Assembly: GCA_025355585.1 (NCBI GenBank)
Contig: JANXZJ010000021.1
Coordinates: 1 to 50,757, forward strand
Length of the DNA: 50,757 nt
Source: Mariniphaga sp.
Lineage (GTDB): Bacteria > Bacteroidota > Bacteroidia > Bacteroidales > Prolixibacteraceae
Reading direction: 5' to 3'
The position numbers were made by a program, and so were the translations under genes. Numbering within the stretch: the stretch's first letter is position 1; the number at the start of each line of letters is the position of its first letter. The notes below the pieces were generated by a model. That model was not told the DNA's origin. It searched no databases and saw only the letters and a program-made list of their open reading frames with translations. Below, one piece after another: positions 1-8,262 of this stretch.

Positions 1-73
1 TGATAATTGAGGTTGCCCCCTTATATCCCACAAGATAAAACATTCCCTAATAACTACAAACATTTCAAAGAAC

Positions 74-89
74 TATTTTGATCAAAATA
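74..89. promoter_or_regulatory. 16-bp perfect palindrome in the left-edge intergenic stretch
   Basis: The stretch 1-145 holds no gene that I can see. Within it, TATTTTGATCAAAATA reads the same on both strands. It lies 57 bp past the stop of the reverse-strand amidohydrolase. It could be a protein-binding dyad for whatever lies to the left, or chance in AT-rich DNA. No T-run follows it, so it is a poor terminator. Confidence 0.25.
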
Positions 90-145
90 TCATTAAATCA
101 GGACCTTCAGAAGATTTTCTTAACTAAACGACATTGATTTAAAAT

Positions 146-973
146 TCATAATTGGTACAATCGTGTGGCATTCTCACCCATTATCTTAGCCTGTTCGGTT
201 TCTGTATAGGAAGCGATGTTTTTCCTGACTAAATTCACCCAATTTGTATAAGTAGTCGCAACTAAACAAACCGGCCAGTCGGAACCAAACAGCAACCTGT
301 CCGAACCAAAGGCTTCCAATATCACCTCAAAATAGGGAAGGAGTTGCGAAGGTGTCCATTTCTGATAATCGGCTTCGGTCACCATTCCCGAGATTTTACA
401 ATTCACATTTTTGCGCCTGGCCAGCTCCTGAATATTCTCCTTCCAGGGAGATAATTCATTCCTGACAATCAATGGCTTTGCAATATGATCGAGCACAAAT
501 AACTGGTCAGGATGCTGATCTACAAACCGGATTGTATTGGGCAACTGATGCTCAACGATCAGAATATCATATACCAGTGAATATTTTTTGAGTAATGAAA
601 TTCCATGGTTGAAATCCTTCCGAAGCATAAACTCAGGGTCCGGTTCTCCCTGAATCACATGGCGAACCCCTTTTAATATTTTTCCGTCCGCAAATTTTAC
701 GAGATAATCTTCTATATCATCCTGAGTCAATGGCAACCAACCCACAACACCTTTTATAAATTCATTTTGATGTGCCATGCCAATCAGCCAGTCGGTCTCT
801 TCAACAGATTGTCTTGCCTGAACTGAAATTACACCATCAACTCCGGTTTCCTGAATGGTTGTTTTCAGGTTTTCAGGAAGGAAATCTTTGCGGATGACCT
901 TCATTGAATCGTCAATCCAATCGTATTCAATTGGATCGTATTTCCAGAAATGATGGTGTGAATCGATGATCAT
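146..973 (-). CDS. Amidohydrolase-family lactonase, probably L-fucono-1,5-lactonase
   Basis: This 275-residue protein is a cytoplasmic TIM-barrel amidohydrolase (amidohydrolase_2). The N-terminal metal motif is visible as DSHHHFW (His6-His8), and the C-terminal GSDWP places the conserved Asp at residue 232. A DHIAKP motif lies in the middle. Length and motifs fit the lactonases that open L-fuconolactone or related sugar lactones to acids. The start codon overlaps the stop of the aldo/keto reductase upstream (ATGA), so the two are probably translationally coupled, and a dehydrogenase followed by a lactonase is the expected order for oxidative fucose breakdown. The exact sugar is inferred from this pairing. 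Another uronic or aldonic lactone is possible. Confidence 0.8.
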   Translation of the reverse strand: MIIDSHHHFWKYDPIEYDWIDDSMKVIRKDFLPENLKTTIQETGVDGVISVQARQSVEETDWLIGMAHQNEFIKGVVGWLPLTQDDIEDYLVKFADGKILKGVRHVIQGEPDPEFMLRKDFNHGISLLKKYSLVYDILIVEHQLPNTIRFVDQHPDQLFVLDHIAKPLIVRNELSPWKENIQELARRKNVNCKISGMVTEADYQKWTPSQLLPYFEVILEAFGSDRLLFGSDWPVCLVATTYTNWVNLVRKNIASYTETEQAKIMGENATRLYQL

Positions 974-2025
974 GGCAGGTAGGAGAATTGGTTGTGAATG
1001 ATTCCTTGCCGCTTCAGTTCAATCCAGAACGTTGCCGGCAATTCAGCTTTTAAAAGTTCAACATTGCGATTAATCCGGGAAGGTTTACTCGGGTTTAGCG
1101 CAATGGCACTGATGTGCGGCATCGCAAAGGCAAACTTCAGGCAGGCGTCGCCGGGAAGGATATTAAAATCTTTACAGATATTATAGAATTTTTCGCGCCA
1201 CAATAGTAACTTCTGATCTTCAATTAATTGAGGATCAATTTTCCGGTAGTCGAAAAAATCGCCACCGGTTAAGAAACCACCATTGAATATGGCCGAGTCG
1301 ATAATGCCCACTCCTTCGGCGTAAATTTTCTCAATGAAAGTGACGATTTCGGGAGGATGGTGATAGATGGTGAGTTTATTGGCAAACATCACCCAGTCGA
1401 ACTTCACATATTCGTATAGTTCTTTGATGGTAAGCCAATCTTTTGCCCCGATACCAACCGCTTTTACTTCCCCTTTTGCTTTCAGTTCGAACAAAGCCTT
1501 GTAAGCACCTATAATGTCGTTCAGTCTTTTAGCACGATCGTTTGGATCGGTTGCTGCAAACAGGTATTCGTCCGGATCGTGAACCGACACCACCTGGGGT
1601 TTGTAATAACCACCCAGCAATTCGCAACCTTGTTCCCAACACTCCAGAATTTCGGAGTAGCTAATCTTTTGAACAGCATCATATTTCAGGTTGACCCAGG
1701 CTCCGGGTTCAAAGGTTGGTTCATCGGTTGTAAGAGGAATCCGATACCAACCTAATTTATTGCTTATGATGATATCGTCCTTATCAATTCCCAATTCCTT
1801 TAAACCTTTGCCAATCACTTCAAGTGCAAGACCTGCACCATATTTCCCTGCAGTATCAATCATCGGCACAGACTCCGAAACTTCAAACCATTTTTTCATG
1901 ATTTCGAGTTTCGTTTCGGCAGGTAACTCATGATATAAGTTGCCCATAAAGCTTGTTCCATAAATGATTGGAGGAACAGATAAGCCGGTATTCCCTAATC
2001 CTCTCAAATTTTTTATATTTTTCAT
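970..2025 (-). CDS. Aldo/keto reductase, probably L-fucose (D-threo-aldose) 1-dehydrogenase
   Basis: This 351-residue soluble NAD(P)-dependent oxidoreductase has a full AKR tetrad: Asp57 and Tyr62 in MIDTAGKYG, Lys90 in IISNKLGWY, and His149 in VVSVHDPDEY. It is slightly longer than typical AKRs and resembles the D-threo-aldose 1-dehydrogenase / pyridoxal 4-dehydrogenase subgroup. It is the first gene of a two-gene reverse-strand operon with the lactonase, overlapping by 4 bp. It is divergent from a LacI regulator across a 313-bp gap that carries a strong dyad. Expected reaction: L-fucose (or L-galactose/D-arabinose) to the lactone. Substrate assignment is inference from context; the family call is firm. 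Confidence 0.8.
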   Translation of the reverse strand: MKNIKNLRGLGNTGLSVPPIIYGTSFMGNLYHELPAETKLEIMKKWFEVSESVPMIDTAGKYGAGLALEVIGKGLKELGIDKDDIIISNKLGWYRIPLTTDEPTFEPGAWVNLKYDAVQKISYSEILECWEQGCELLGGYYKPQVVSVHDPDEYLFAATDPNDRAKRLNDIIGAYKALFELKAKGEVKAVGIGAKDWLTIKELYEYVKFDWVMFANKLTIYHHPPEIVTFIEKIYAEGVGIIDSAIFNGGFLTGGDFFDYRKIDPQLIEDQKLLLWREKFYNICKDFNILPGDACLKFAFAMPHISAIALNPSKPSRINRNVELLKAELPATFWIELKRQGIIHNQFSYLP

Positions 2026-2106
2026 TTTCTTTGGCAGATCATATGTTGAGCAAACCCTTTTAAATGGTTATTTGATTAATTATCACATTTTCAGAAGTAT
2101 TGTAAA

Positions 2107-2114
2107 CAAATATA
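2107..2114 (-). promoter_or_regulatory. Candidate -7 box for the aldo/keto reductase operon
   Basis: On the reverse strand this reads TATATTTG, a perfect match to the Bacteroidetes TAnnTTTG -7 element. It is about 80 bp before the reductase start. I see no TTTG at the ideal 19-bp spacing, so this is a half-supported promoter. The LacI-type dyad centred at 2172.5 would sit upstream of it. Confidence 0.35.
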
Positions 2115-2157
2115 AGAATTTTATATGCCCATAATCCGGCAATTATAAGGTGAACTT

Positions 2158-2187
2158 TCCGCAAAGGTTTGCGCAAAGCATTGCGGA
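2158..2187. promoter_or_regulatory. Candidate LacI-family operator (30-bp two-armed dyad)
   Basis: The core TTTGCGCAAA (2168-2177) is a perfect palindrome. It is flanked symmetrically by outer arms TCCGCAA (2158-2164) and TTGCGGA (2181-2187), which are exact reverse complements about the same centre. A central CpG/GpC flanked by A/T steps is typical of LacI-family operators. It lies in the 313-bp gap (2026-2338) between the reductase/lactonase operon and the divergent LacI gene, so it could govern both. The rest of this gap holds only AT-rich promoter-like sequence. Confidence 0.65.
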
Positions 2188-2338
2188 GGAATAAAATGTT
2201 TTATAACATGAATCTTTGAGAAAATAAGATGCAGAAAAAGCATAGAAAATCAGAAGGAGCGAAGAGATCCAAATTAATGACTAATTTCGAATAGTATAAG
2301 CTGTGATAACATAACCTCCTACAACAACTTTTTAAAGA

Positions 2339-3355
2339 ATGGTCAAACATAGAATATCACTTAAAGATATCGCGAAAGAACTTGGAGTTTCAATCTCCAC
2401 GGTTTCAAGGGGACTAAGAGATCATCCAGACATCAGTGATGAGATGATTGTCAGGATAAAAGAGCTTGCAGAATTGCGGAATTATTCGCCAAATCCTATG
2501 GCGATGGGGTTGTTAAAGCAACGAACCAGGATGATTGGCGTAATTGTCCCTGATCTGGTAACGCATTTCTTCTCTTCTGTTATTTCGGGTATCGAAGAAG
2601 TGGCAAAAGAAAAGGGATATTTTGTAATTGTTTCACCTTCTAACGAATCCTTTCTCAAGGAAAAGGAGAATATCGGTAACTTAATGAAGGCAAGGGTGGA
2701 GGGTTTTATTGTATGTCTTTCGCAGGAGACTACCGATTATTCTCATTTCGAGCAAATTATTGAAGCTGAGATCCCATTGGTATTTTTCGATCGTGTTTGT
2801 CTTAAAGAAAAGGTTCCTAGTGTCACCGCCGACAGTTTTGAGGCGGCGCGTGGAATAACGCATCATTTCTATGAGAATAATGCCCGTCGGATTGCATATA
2901 TTTCCGGTCCTGATCATCTCAATATTTCGGATGAACGAAGAATGGGATATTTACAGGGTTTAGCAGATTGCGGACTTGAATTTCGTCCTGAATATCTCCA
3001 GAAGTGCGATCTCAGTACTGCATCCGCAGCTATGGCTACCCGACGACTATTAATACTCCCGGCTCCGCCTGATGCAATCTTTGGGATCAACGACACCGTT
3101 GTTTTTGCGGCCATGAAAGAGATCAGGAATTTCGGATTGACTGTTCCAAAGGATATTCTGCTCGTAGGATTTACTGACGAGTTTCATGCTACAGTTGTAA
3201 ACCCAATGCTTACCTCTGTGATGCATCCCACGAATGAAATGGGAAAGGTGGCGGCCAGCCTCTTTTTTGAATTGACTGACAATGTGGGTTTCCCTCCGAA
3301 ATCAGTTGAACTGAAAACGAAACTTGTAATCAGGGAGTCATCAGTCAGAAAATGA
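2339..3355 (+). CDS. LacI-family transcriptional regulator
   Basis: This 338-residue regulator has an N-terminal LacI helix-turn-helix (about residues 5-27; ISLKDIAKELGVSISTVSR) with the hinge region after it. The periplasmic-binding-like effector domain follows (about 60-333; the start IGVIVPDLVTHFFSSVISG is typical). The length is normal for the family. It is divergent from the reductase and lactonase genes and is probably their local regulator, sensing the sugar or an oxidation product. The 30-bp dyad at 2158-2187 is the obvious binding-site candidate. The gene is followed by the shared terminator at 3421-3451. Confidence 0.92.
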   Translation: MVKHRISLKDIAKELGVSISTVSRGLRDHPDISDEMIVRIKELAELRNYSPNPMAMGLLKQRTRMIGVIVPDLVTHFFSSVISGIEEVAKEKGYFVIVSPSNESFLKEKENIGNLMKARVEGFIVCLSQETTDYSHFEQIIEAEIPLVFFDRVCLKEKVPSVTADSFEAARGITHHFYENNARRIAYISGPDHLNISDERRMGYLQGLADCGLEFRPEYLQKCDLSTASAAMATRRLLILPAPPDAIFGINDTVVFAAMKEIRNFGLTVPKDILLVGFTDEFHATVVNPMLTSVMHPTNEMGKVAASLFFELTDNVGFPPKSVELKTKLVIRESSVRK

Positions 3356-3420
3356 GAGGGTGAGAAAATGATAAGGAGTGAAGGGGAGAGAAAATGGGAA
3401 GAGGAGAAAATAGATTTCAC

Positions 3421-3451
3421 AAAAAAAGCCGCTTTTCAAGCGGCTTTTTTT
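3421..3451. terminator. Bidirectional Rho-independent terminator
   Basis: Stem GCCGCTT (3428-3434) pairs with AAGCGGC (3438-3444) around a TTC loop. It is flanked by seven A on one side and seven T on the other, so it works on both strands. It separates the LacI gene from the convergent foldase gene. Confidence 0.93.
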
Positions 3452-3465
3452 GTGGGATATCTTGA

Positions 3466-5574
3466 TTAATAGAATTTTGAGCGTTTGTCAACGATTTTCG
3501 CATTTTCGCGTAATGCTTCAAATGCCACCATATTTGCACGGTAGTTAATCGATGCTGCCAATCTTTGTCTATCGGCTTTTATGTCAGAATCGGTTCCTGG
3601 CGTTACGCTGGTCACCTTCACAACGTAAACTCCGCTGGTTCCTGCAACTGGTTTTGAAACCTGGTTTGCATCGAGTGCAGTGGCTGCACCAGCAATGGCA
3701 GGTTCGAAACCGGCACCCGGAATTGAGGATGATTCGAAATTAATATTCTGAGCTTCAGCAACAGCAACTCCAAGACTTGAAGCCAGCTGCGATAGATCGG
3801 TTTTTCCCGACATTTTCTCAATCAGTTGCTGAGCCTTTTTCTGTTTCTTAACTTCAGCTTCAACACGTGGTTTTATTTCGCTAAATGTGGCAATTCCTTT
3901 TTCTTGTTCGCTTGTCATTGTAGCAACAACAAACTGGCTGCCCAGTTCGAAAATAGGGGTTCCTTCAGTACTTAAAATCAGCGATCCTACTTTAGCTTTG
4001 TAAGCTGCACGAATCAGAACCCGCGAATTTTCCAATCCTGCAACATCCTTGTCGTTTTCGCGAACATTTGCGATCCGTTTAGTCAATCCTTGTGCAACAA
4101 TTGCAGCATTGAATTTTTTTGCATCCTGATTTTCACTTGCAAACTTCGATGCGGCGGTATAAGTTGCCTGATAAGTTTGACTGCTTGGCTCAATCACACG
4201 ATTAATAACTGCCAACTGAACATTTGGAGCGGTCTTACCACGGTTGGTCACCTGAAGCAGATGAAGCCCAAATTGTGTTTTAACAACCTGAAGATCATTA
4301 ACTTTTCCTGAGAATGCTGCATCTTCAAATGGTTTTACCATCATTCCACGACGCATCCAACCCAGGCTTCCGCCATTGGCAGCTGATCCGGTATCATCAG
4401 ATTTTGCACGCGCAACATCCTCAAATTTCTGACCTTTTACAACAATCAGGTTTTTAATGCTGTCGATTGTGGCAGTTGCTTTGGCTAATTCTGCCTGTGA
4501 ATTTACACGGATTAAAATATGACGGGCTTCAACAGAATCGGGCAGTTCTTCAAATTTTTGAATTTTAGCCAATTTCCAGCTTTTTCCGTCTTTATATGGA
4601 CCGTAAATGTCTCCAACTTTTCCTGCAAAAGCAAATGCGCCTAATTCAGGTGAAAGCTCGCTTTGTTTAAAGTAAGATGCATCAAAAGGAACATCAGAAT
4701 TGATATTTACAAAAGCAGCAGGATCTTCTACTGTAGCAAATTCAGCTTTGATACCGTTCGTCCATTTAATCAGCTTATCTTCATCTGTTTTAGAGGCAAC
4801 TACAGGAAAAGAAACGTACTCAATATTTCTATTGTTTTCCTGTTTATAGTTTTCCTTGTTTTTTTCGTAGTGGGCTTTAAGCTCTTCATCCGTAACCTTT
4901 ACAGTACTGTCAGAAACAGAAGAAAAAGGTTTTGCTACAAACTGAATGTTTGTTAGATGGTTACGTCCTTTAAGATCGCTTTTGGCTTCATCGGTTGTTA
5001 CATAAATCCCTTTGGCCAGCAGATTGTTGTATTTTGAAAAAGAACGTTCTTCAATAATTTGATTCTCAATGAATAGCCAATAGCTGCGTTCCTTGCCGTT
5101 GCTGTTTGACTGTTGATATTTTAAGAATTGAATCAGCGCGCCACGGTTTAATGTCCCGGTATTCGGATCGCGGAAAATACTTTGAATAATTGCATGAGGA
5201 TTCTTTCCCTGAACCATATCAAAAAGTTCGGATGAACATACTCCGATTCCCAATTCTTCGTAGATATCTTTCATTGTGAGATTTCTCACCATGTTTTGCC
5301 AGGTCTGTTCCTTGATCTGCTCAGCAGTCTGGGCATCAAGTGAAGTTTTGCCTGAATTCATTTTGTAAATTTCTTCCAATTCACTCACTTTGGACTGAAA
5401 TTCGGGGTAGGTGATTGTTTTCCCGGCAACTTCTGCCAATTCCATTTGCTTTCCGCGGGTGAGTGAACTTGTTGACTTAAACAAGTCACCGAGAATAAAT
5501 GCTGCGAGCGCCAATCCAATAAATATTGCAATTGCAATTCCGGCTCGGTTCCTGATTTTCTGTAATGTTGCCAT
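3466..5574 (-). CDS. Membrane-anchored peptidyl-prolyl isomerase (PpiD/SurA-like foldase)
   Basis: This 702-residue protein has one N-terminal membrane anchor (about residues 10-30), a SurA_N-type chaperone region, and a parvulin domain near residues 350-455 (it opens with EARHILIRV and contains GGSLGWMRRGMMVKPFEDAA and FGLHLLQV). A long C-terminal segment resembles the PpiD architecture. It should act on the periplasmic side of the inner membrane, folding outer-membrane and exported proteins. It is the last gene of the long reverse-strand run and lies 95 bp after the CNNM/CorC protein. It ends at the shared terminator. Confidence 0.9.
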   Translation of the reverse strand: MATLQKIRNRAGIAIAIFIGLALAAFILGDLFKSTSSLTRGKQMELAEVAGKTITYPEFQSKVSELEEIYKMNSGKTSLDAQTAEQIKEQTWQNMVRNLTMKDIYEELGIGVCSSELFDMVQGKNPHAIIQSIFRDPNTGTLNRGALIQFLKYQQSNSNGKERSYWLFIENQIIEERSFSKYNNLLAKGIYVTTDEAKSDLKGRNHLTNIQFVAKPFSSVSDSTVKVTDEELKAHYEKNKENYKQENNRNIEYVSFPVVASKTDEDKLIKWTNGIKAEFATVEDPAAFVNINSDVPFDASYFKQSELSPELGAFAFAGKVGDIYGPYKDGKSWKLAKIQKFEELPDSVEARHILIRVNSQAELAKATATIDSIKNLIVVKGQKFEDVARAKSDDTGSAANGGSLGWMRRGMMVKPFEDAAFSGKVNDLQVVKTQFGLHLLQVTNRGKTAPNVQLAVINRVIEPSSQTYQATYTAASKFASENQDAKKFNAAIVAQGLTKRIANVRENDKDVAGLENSRVLIRAAYKAKVGSLILSTEGTPIFELGSQFVVATMTSEQEKGIATFSEIKPRVEAEVKKQKKAQQLIEKMSGKTDLSQLASSLGVAVAEAQNINFESSSIPGAGFEPAIAGAATALDANQVSKPVAGTSGVYVVKVTSVTPGTDSDIKADRQRLAASINYRANMVAFEALRENAKIVDKRSKFY

Positions 5575-5669
5575 CGATATTTGGTTACTTAAAAATTACT
5601 TTTACTTTTAGTTTATGAGGGTACGAATATAGTAAAATTCGACTTTGAAATACTGCCGTTTCAGGAATA

Positions 5670-6938
5670 TTACATACTTCCTGCCATTTTCATCTCCACG
5701 AGCTCTATTCTCGTTTTCGAACAACGCAATATTTTAAATTCATATTTTCCGATTAACAAAATGGTGTTGACTTTCGGGAAGCTCGGATGGTGATAAAGAA
5801 GGTATCCAGCCAATGTCTCATAGCTGTTATCCTTTTGTAGATTAGTATTATAAGTTTCGTTGATCTCGTCTACACCAAGTCTGCCAGATAGGATAAAATG
5901 GTTCTCTTTTACCTTTTTGGAAATAATATTAGGTGTATCATGTTCATCTTCAATTTCTCCGAATATCTCCTCCAAAATATCTTCGGTAGTGATCATTCCG
6001 GCAATTCCTCCAAATTCGTCCACCACAAGAGCCGTACTTTTATGCTCGCGGAGGAGTTTTGCAAGAAGTTTATTGGCTTCCATGGTTTCCGGAACAAAGG
6101 ATACTTTCCGGAGGCAAGCCTCAATATTTGGTGGATTGTTGAAAAGATCTGAGGAATGTGCATACCCGACAATGTTATCGCTTTTCTCTTTAAAGACCAA
6201 AATCTTCGAATATCCTGTATCAATGAATTTCTGCTTTAGAAGCTCAATACCCGCACTTATTTCAATAAGTTCTATCTCCGGACGTGGAACCATACAATCT
6301 CGAATTCTGATTTTTGAAAAATCAAGGGCGTTTCGGAAAAGCTTTATCTCATTCTCAAAATCGTGAGGGTTTGTGCCTTGAAAGTTTTCCATCTCCCCCA
6401 AGAAATGGTCGAGATCGGTCTTTCCGAAAACGCGTTGTTCCTGTTTCGGGCCAATTTCGGCATGTAATAAATATTTAAGGAGAAATTTGGAGATGCTGAG
6501 CGAAAACCGGGTGATAGGGTAGAACAAATAATAGAAAAATGCTGCCGGAACCGATAACAAGTTGAGCGCCTGATTGTTTTTAAACTTAAATACAGTTTTA
6601 GGCAAAAACTCGGCTACAATAAGAATTATCATAGTCGAGATAATGGTTTGAACGAACAGGCGTAACGATTCGTTTAAAGCATAACCGGACATTGACTTGT
6701 CGAGTATACTTGCAAATGATAAACTATAAACCACAAGGGCGATGTTATTGCCTACCAGCATTGTGGCAATAAATTGCCCGGGAGTTTGAAGAAACTTAGT
6801 GATTATTTGAGCGTTGATAAGATTTTTACTTTTATCAAGTTCCAATCTTAGTTTGTCGGATGAAACAAAAGCAATCTCCATGCCTGAAAAGAAGGCAGAT
6901 GCGATTAATGTTATCGTTATGATTATAAACTCATTCAT
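5670..6938 (-). CDS. CNNM/CorC-family membrane protein (DUF21 + CBS pair + CorC_HlyC), hemolysin-like
   Basis: This 422-residue protein has an N-terminal DUF21 domain with about four hydrophobic segments (residues 1-145; SAFFSGMEIAFVSSDKLRLEL is characteristic). A CBS pair follows at about 205-325 (MVPRPEIELIEI; VVDEFGGIAGMITTEDILEE), then a C-terminal CorC/HlyC transporter-associated domain. Family members act in Mg2+/divalent cation homeostasis; the hemolysin name is historical. GldE of gliding bacteria has the same architecture, but no gliding genes are nearby, so I do not use that name. It starts 16 bp after lptC and is probably cotranscribed with it. Confidence 0.88.
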   Translation of the reverse strand: MNEFIIITITLIASAFFSGMEIAFVSSDKLRLELDKSKNLINAQIITKFLQTPGQFIATMLVGNNIALVVYSLSFASILDKSMSGYALNESLRLFVQTIISTMIILIVAEFLPKTVFKFKNNQALNLLSVPAAFFYYLFYPITRFSLSISKFLLKYLLHAEIGPKQEQRVFGKTDLDHFLGEMENFQGTNPHDFENEIKLFRNALDFSKIRIRDCMVPRPEIELIEISAGIELLKQKFIDTGYSKILVFKEKSDNIVGYAHSSDLFNNPPNIEACLRKVSFVPETMEANKLLAKLLREHKSTALVVDEFGGIAGMITTEDILEEIFGEIEDEHDTPNIISKKVKENHFILSGRLGVDEINETYNTNLQKDNSYETLAGYLLYHHPSFPKVNTILLIGKYEFKILRCSKTRIELVEMKMAGSM

Positions 6939-6954
6939 TTATTTCACTCAAACA

Positions 6955-7563
6955 TTATTTGTCATCGACATAAATAGTTCCTTTGGTTCTTTTAAAGATC
7001 CATCTTGTCATCTGAGTATCCGACTCAAAACCTCCGGCACCACTGAAATTTTGACCTTCCTTTTTGATGTTGACGAATTTATCGGTGTAGATCTTTTCTT
7101 CCTTTATAAGGTAGATTAACTCTTCAGTGCGCAGTGTATCGCCTTTGTTATTCACCATAACGACGTTCCCTGTAGCCAGCCATTTTTGCTCGACCTCGAA
7201 GTTTTTCCCGTAGTTTGCCGACAATTCAGAAATAACTTTTTTATTTGCGTCAAATTGCTGAAGATGGAAACCTTCAGGAAACTCTGTGTAAGGTTCTTTT
7301 TCTTGTTCAAATTTCAACAGTTTCGGAGTCTTCAGAAAATAACGCACAACTCCGGAGTCGGTAAAAAAAGTCTGGAAATTCGTTGCTTCTATGGTTGGAG
7401 GTCTTTTTATTGTGATCAAATCGGTTGGTATATCAGACGCAACTTTTGAGCTACATGAAAGAATAAATATTGTCACTCCTAAGGAGAGGACTCCAATAGT
7501 TAAACTTTTATATCTCTGTAATTTTTCGGTAAATCTATCTAAGACGTACTGTCGTACTTTCAT
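6955..7563 (-). CDS. lptC: LPS export periplasmic protein LptC
   Basis: This 202-residue LptC-family protein has an N-terminal hydrophobic anchor (about residues 19-36) ending in a lipobox-like LSC. The body is beta-rich, typical of LptC (LSANYGKNFEVEQKWLATGNVVMVNNKGDTL region). LptC bridges the LptBFG transporter to LptA, moving LPS across the periplasm. The ATG lies inside the end of the TPR gene (29-bp overlap). No usable later ATG precedes the hydrophobic anchor, so this start is preferred. Placement among TPR, barrel and CNNM genes is typical of Bacteroidetes. Confidence 0.85.
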   Translation of the reverse strand: MKVRQYVLDRFTEKLQRYKSLTIGVLSLGVTIFILSCSSKVASDIPTDLITIKRPPTIEATNFQTFFTDSGVVRYFLKTPKLLKFEQEKEPYTEFPEGFHLQQFDANKKVISELSANYGKNFEVEQKWLATGNVVMVNNKGDTLRTEELIYLIKEEKIYTDKFVNIKKEGQNFSGAGGFESDTQMTRWIFKRTKGTIYVDDK

Positions 7564-8245
7564 TAATCCAACCTCCTATTTTAAAGGCACTTCCGGCTTT
7601 AAGATTTTCAAAAAATGCATCTTCTTTATTTGGGAAATACTGTGAATATGTTGCAATTTCCTTGTTTGCTTCGGCGGAAGTATCGGGGTCAACTGCTTTT
7701 GCTTTGATGAATTGGTCGACAGCCAGACAGTAAACAAGTCGCTGTTGGATGTCAGATTCTCCGATCGATTTCGCTGATGCTGCATAAATCTTTCCGATCA
7801 GGATATAAGGTTTACCCCATTCAGGATTAAGACTGATTGCCTGATTGGCAAGGTTACGAACCCTTGGGTAATCTTTTTGTTCATATATGACCGATGCTAA
7901 TTCGTAACAGTAATTGGCTTTTTCGTATTTATCTGTTTCTGAGTTGATTGCTTTCTCGTAACTTTCAATTGCTTTGGCAATATCGTTCTTTTTTACGAAA
8001 AGACGTGCCATTGATATTGCCGACGATGAGGATGGCTCATCATCCTTAGCATTTTTATAAGCGACTTCCCTTGAAACAATTTTTTCAAGTGTGTCCTTTT
8101 TTTCCAACAAATAGTCGTCTTTATCGGATGATGCAAGATTATCCTCAACGGTGTTCTTAACAACATTTGCATGAGAAACAGCACTTGTAATTCCGAAAAT
8201 AGAAATCAGAATTACTGCAATTAGAAATTTGTGCGTAGTTTTCAT
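7535..8245 (-). CDS. Exported tetratricopeptide-repeat protein
   Basis: This 236-residue protein has a signal peptide (about residues 1-27, cleavage after VSHA). A charged linker follows, then roughly three TPR units between residues 75 and 185 (for example IAKAIESYEKAINSETDKYE and NLANQAISLNPEWGKPYILIG). It is probably periplasmic and acts as a protein-interaction scaffold. Its position between an outer-membrane barrel gene (17 bp upstream) and lptC (29-bp overlap) suggests a role in outer-membrane biogenesis, but no specific partner can be named. Confidence 0.8.
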   Translation of the reverse strand: MKTTHKFLIAVILISIFGITSAVSHANVVKNTVEDNLASSDKDDYLLEKKDTLEKIVSREVAYKNAKDDEPSSSSAISMARLFVKKNDIAKAIESYEKAINSETDKYEKANYCYELASVIYEQKDYPRVRNLANQAISLNPEWGKPYILIGKIYAASAKSIGESDIQQRLVYCLAVDQFIKAKAVDPDTSAEANKEIATYSQYFPNKEDAFFENLKAGSAFKIGGWINESTTVRLR

Positions 8246-8262
8246 GTCAAATTAGATGATTT

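Noticed and set aside
5860..6366. 168-codon forward frame over the CNNM/CorC gene
   Set aside because: Antisense shadow of a clear reverse-strand gene. The translation is Ser/Ile-rich without any family motif.
5670..6938. GldE gliding-motility assignment for the CNNM/CorC protein
   Set aside because: The architecture is shared by many hemolysin-family proteins, and no gld genes are nearby.
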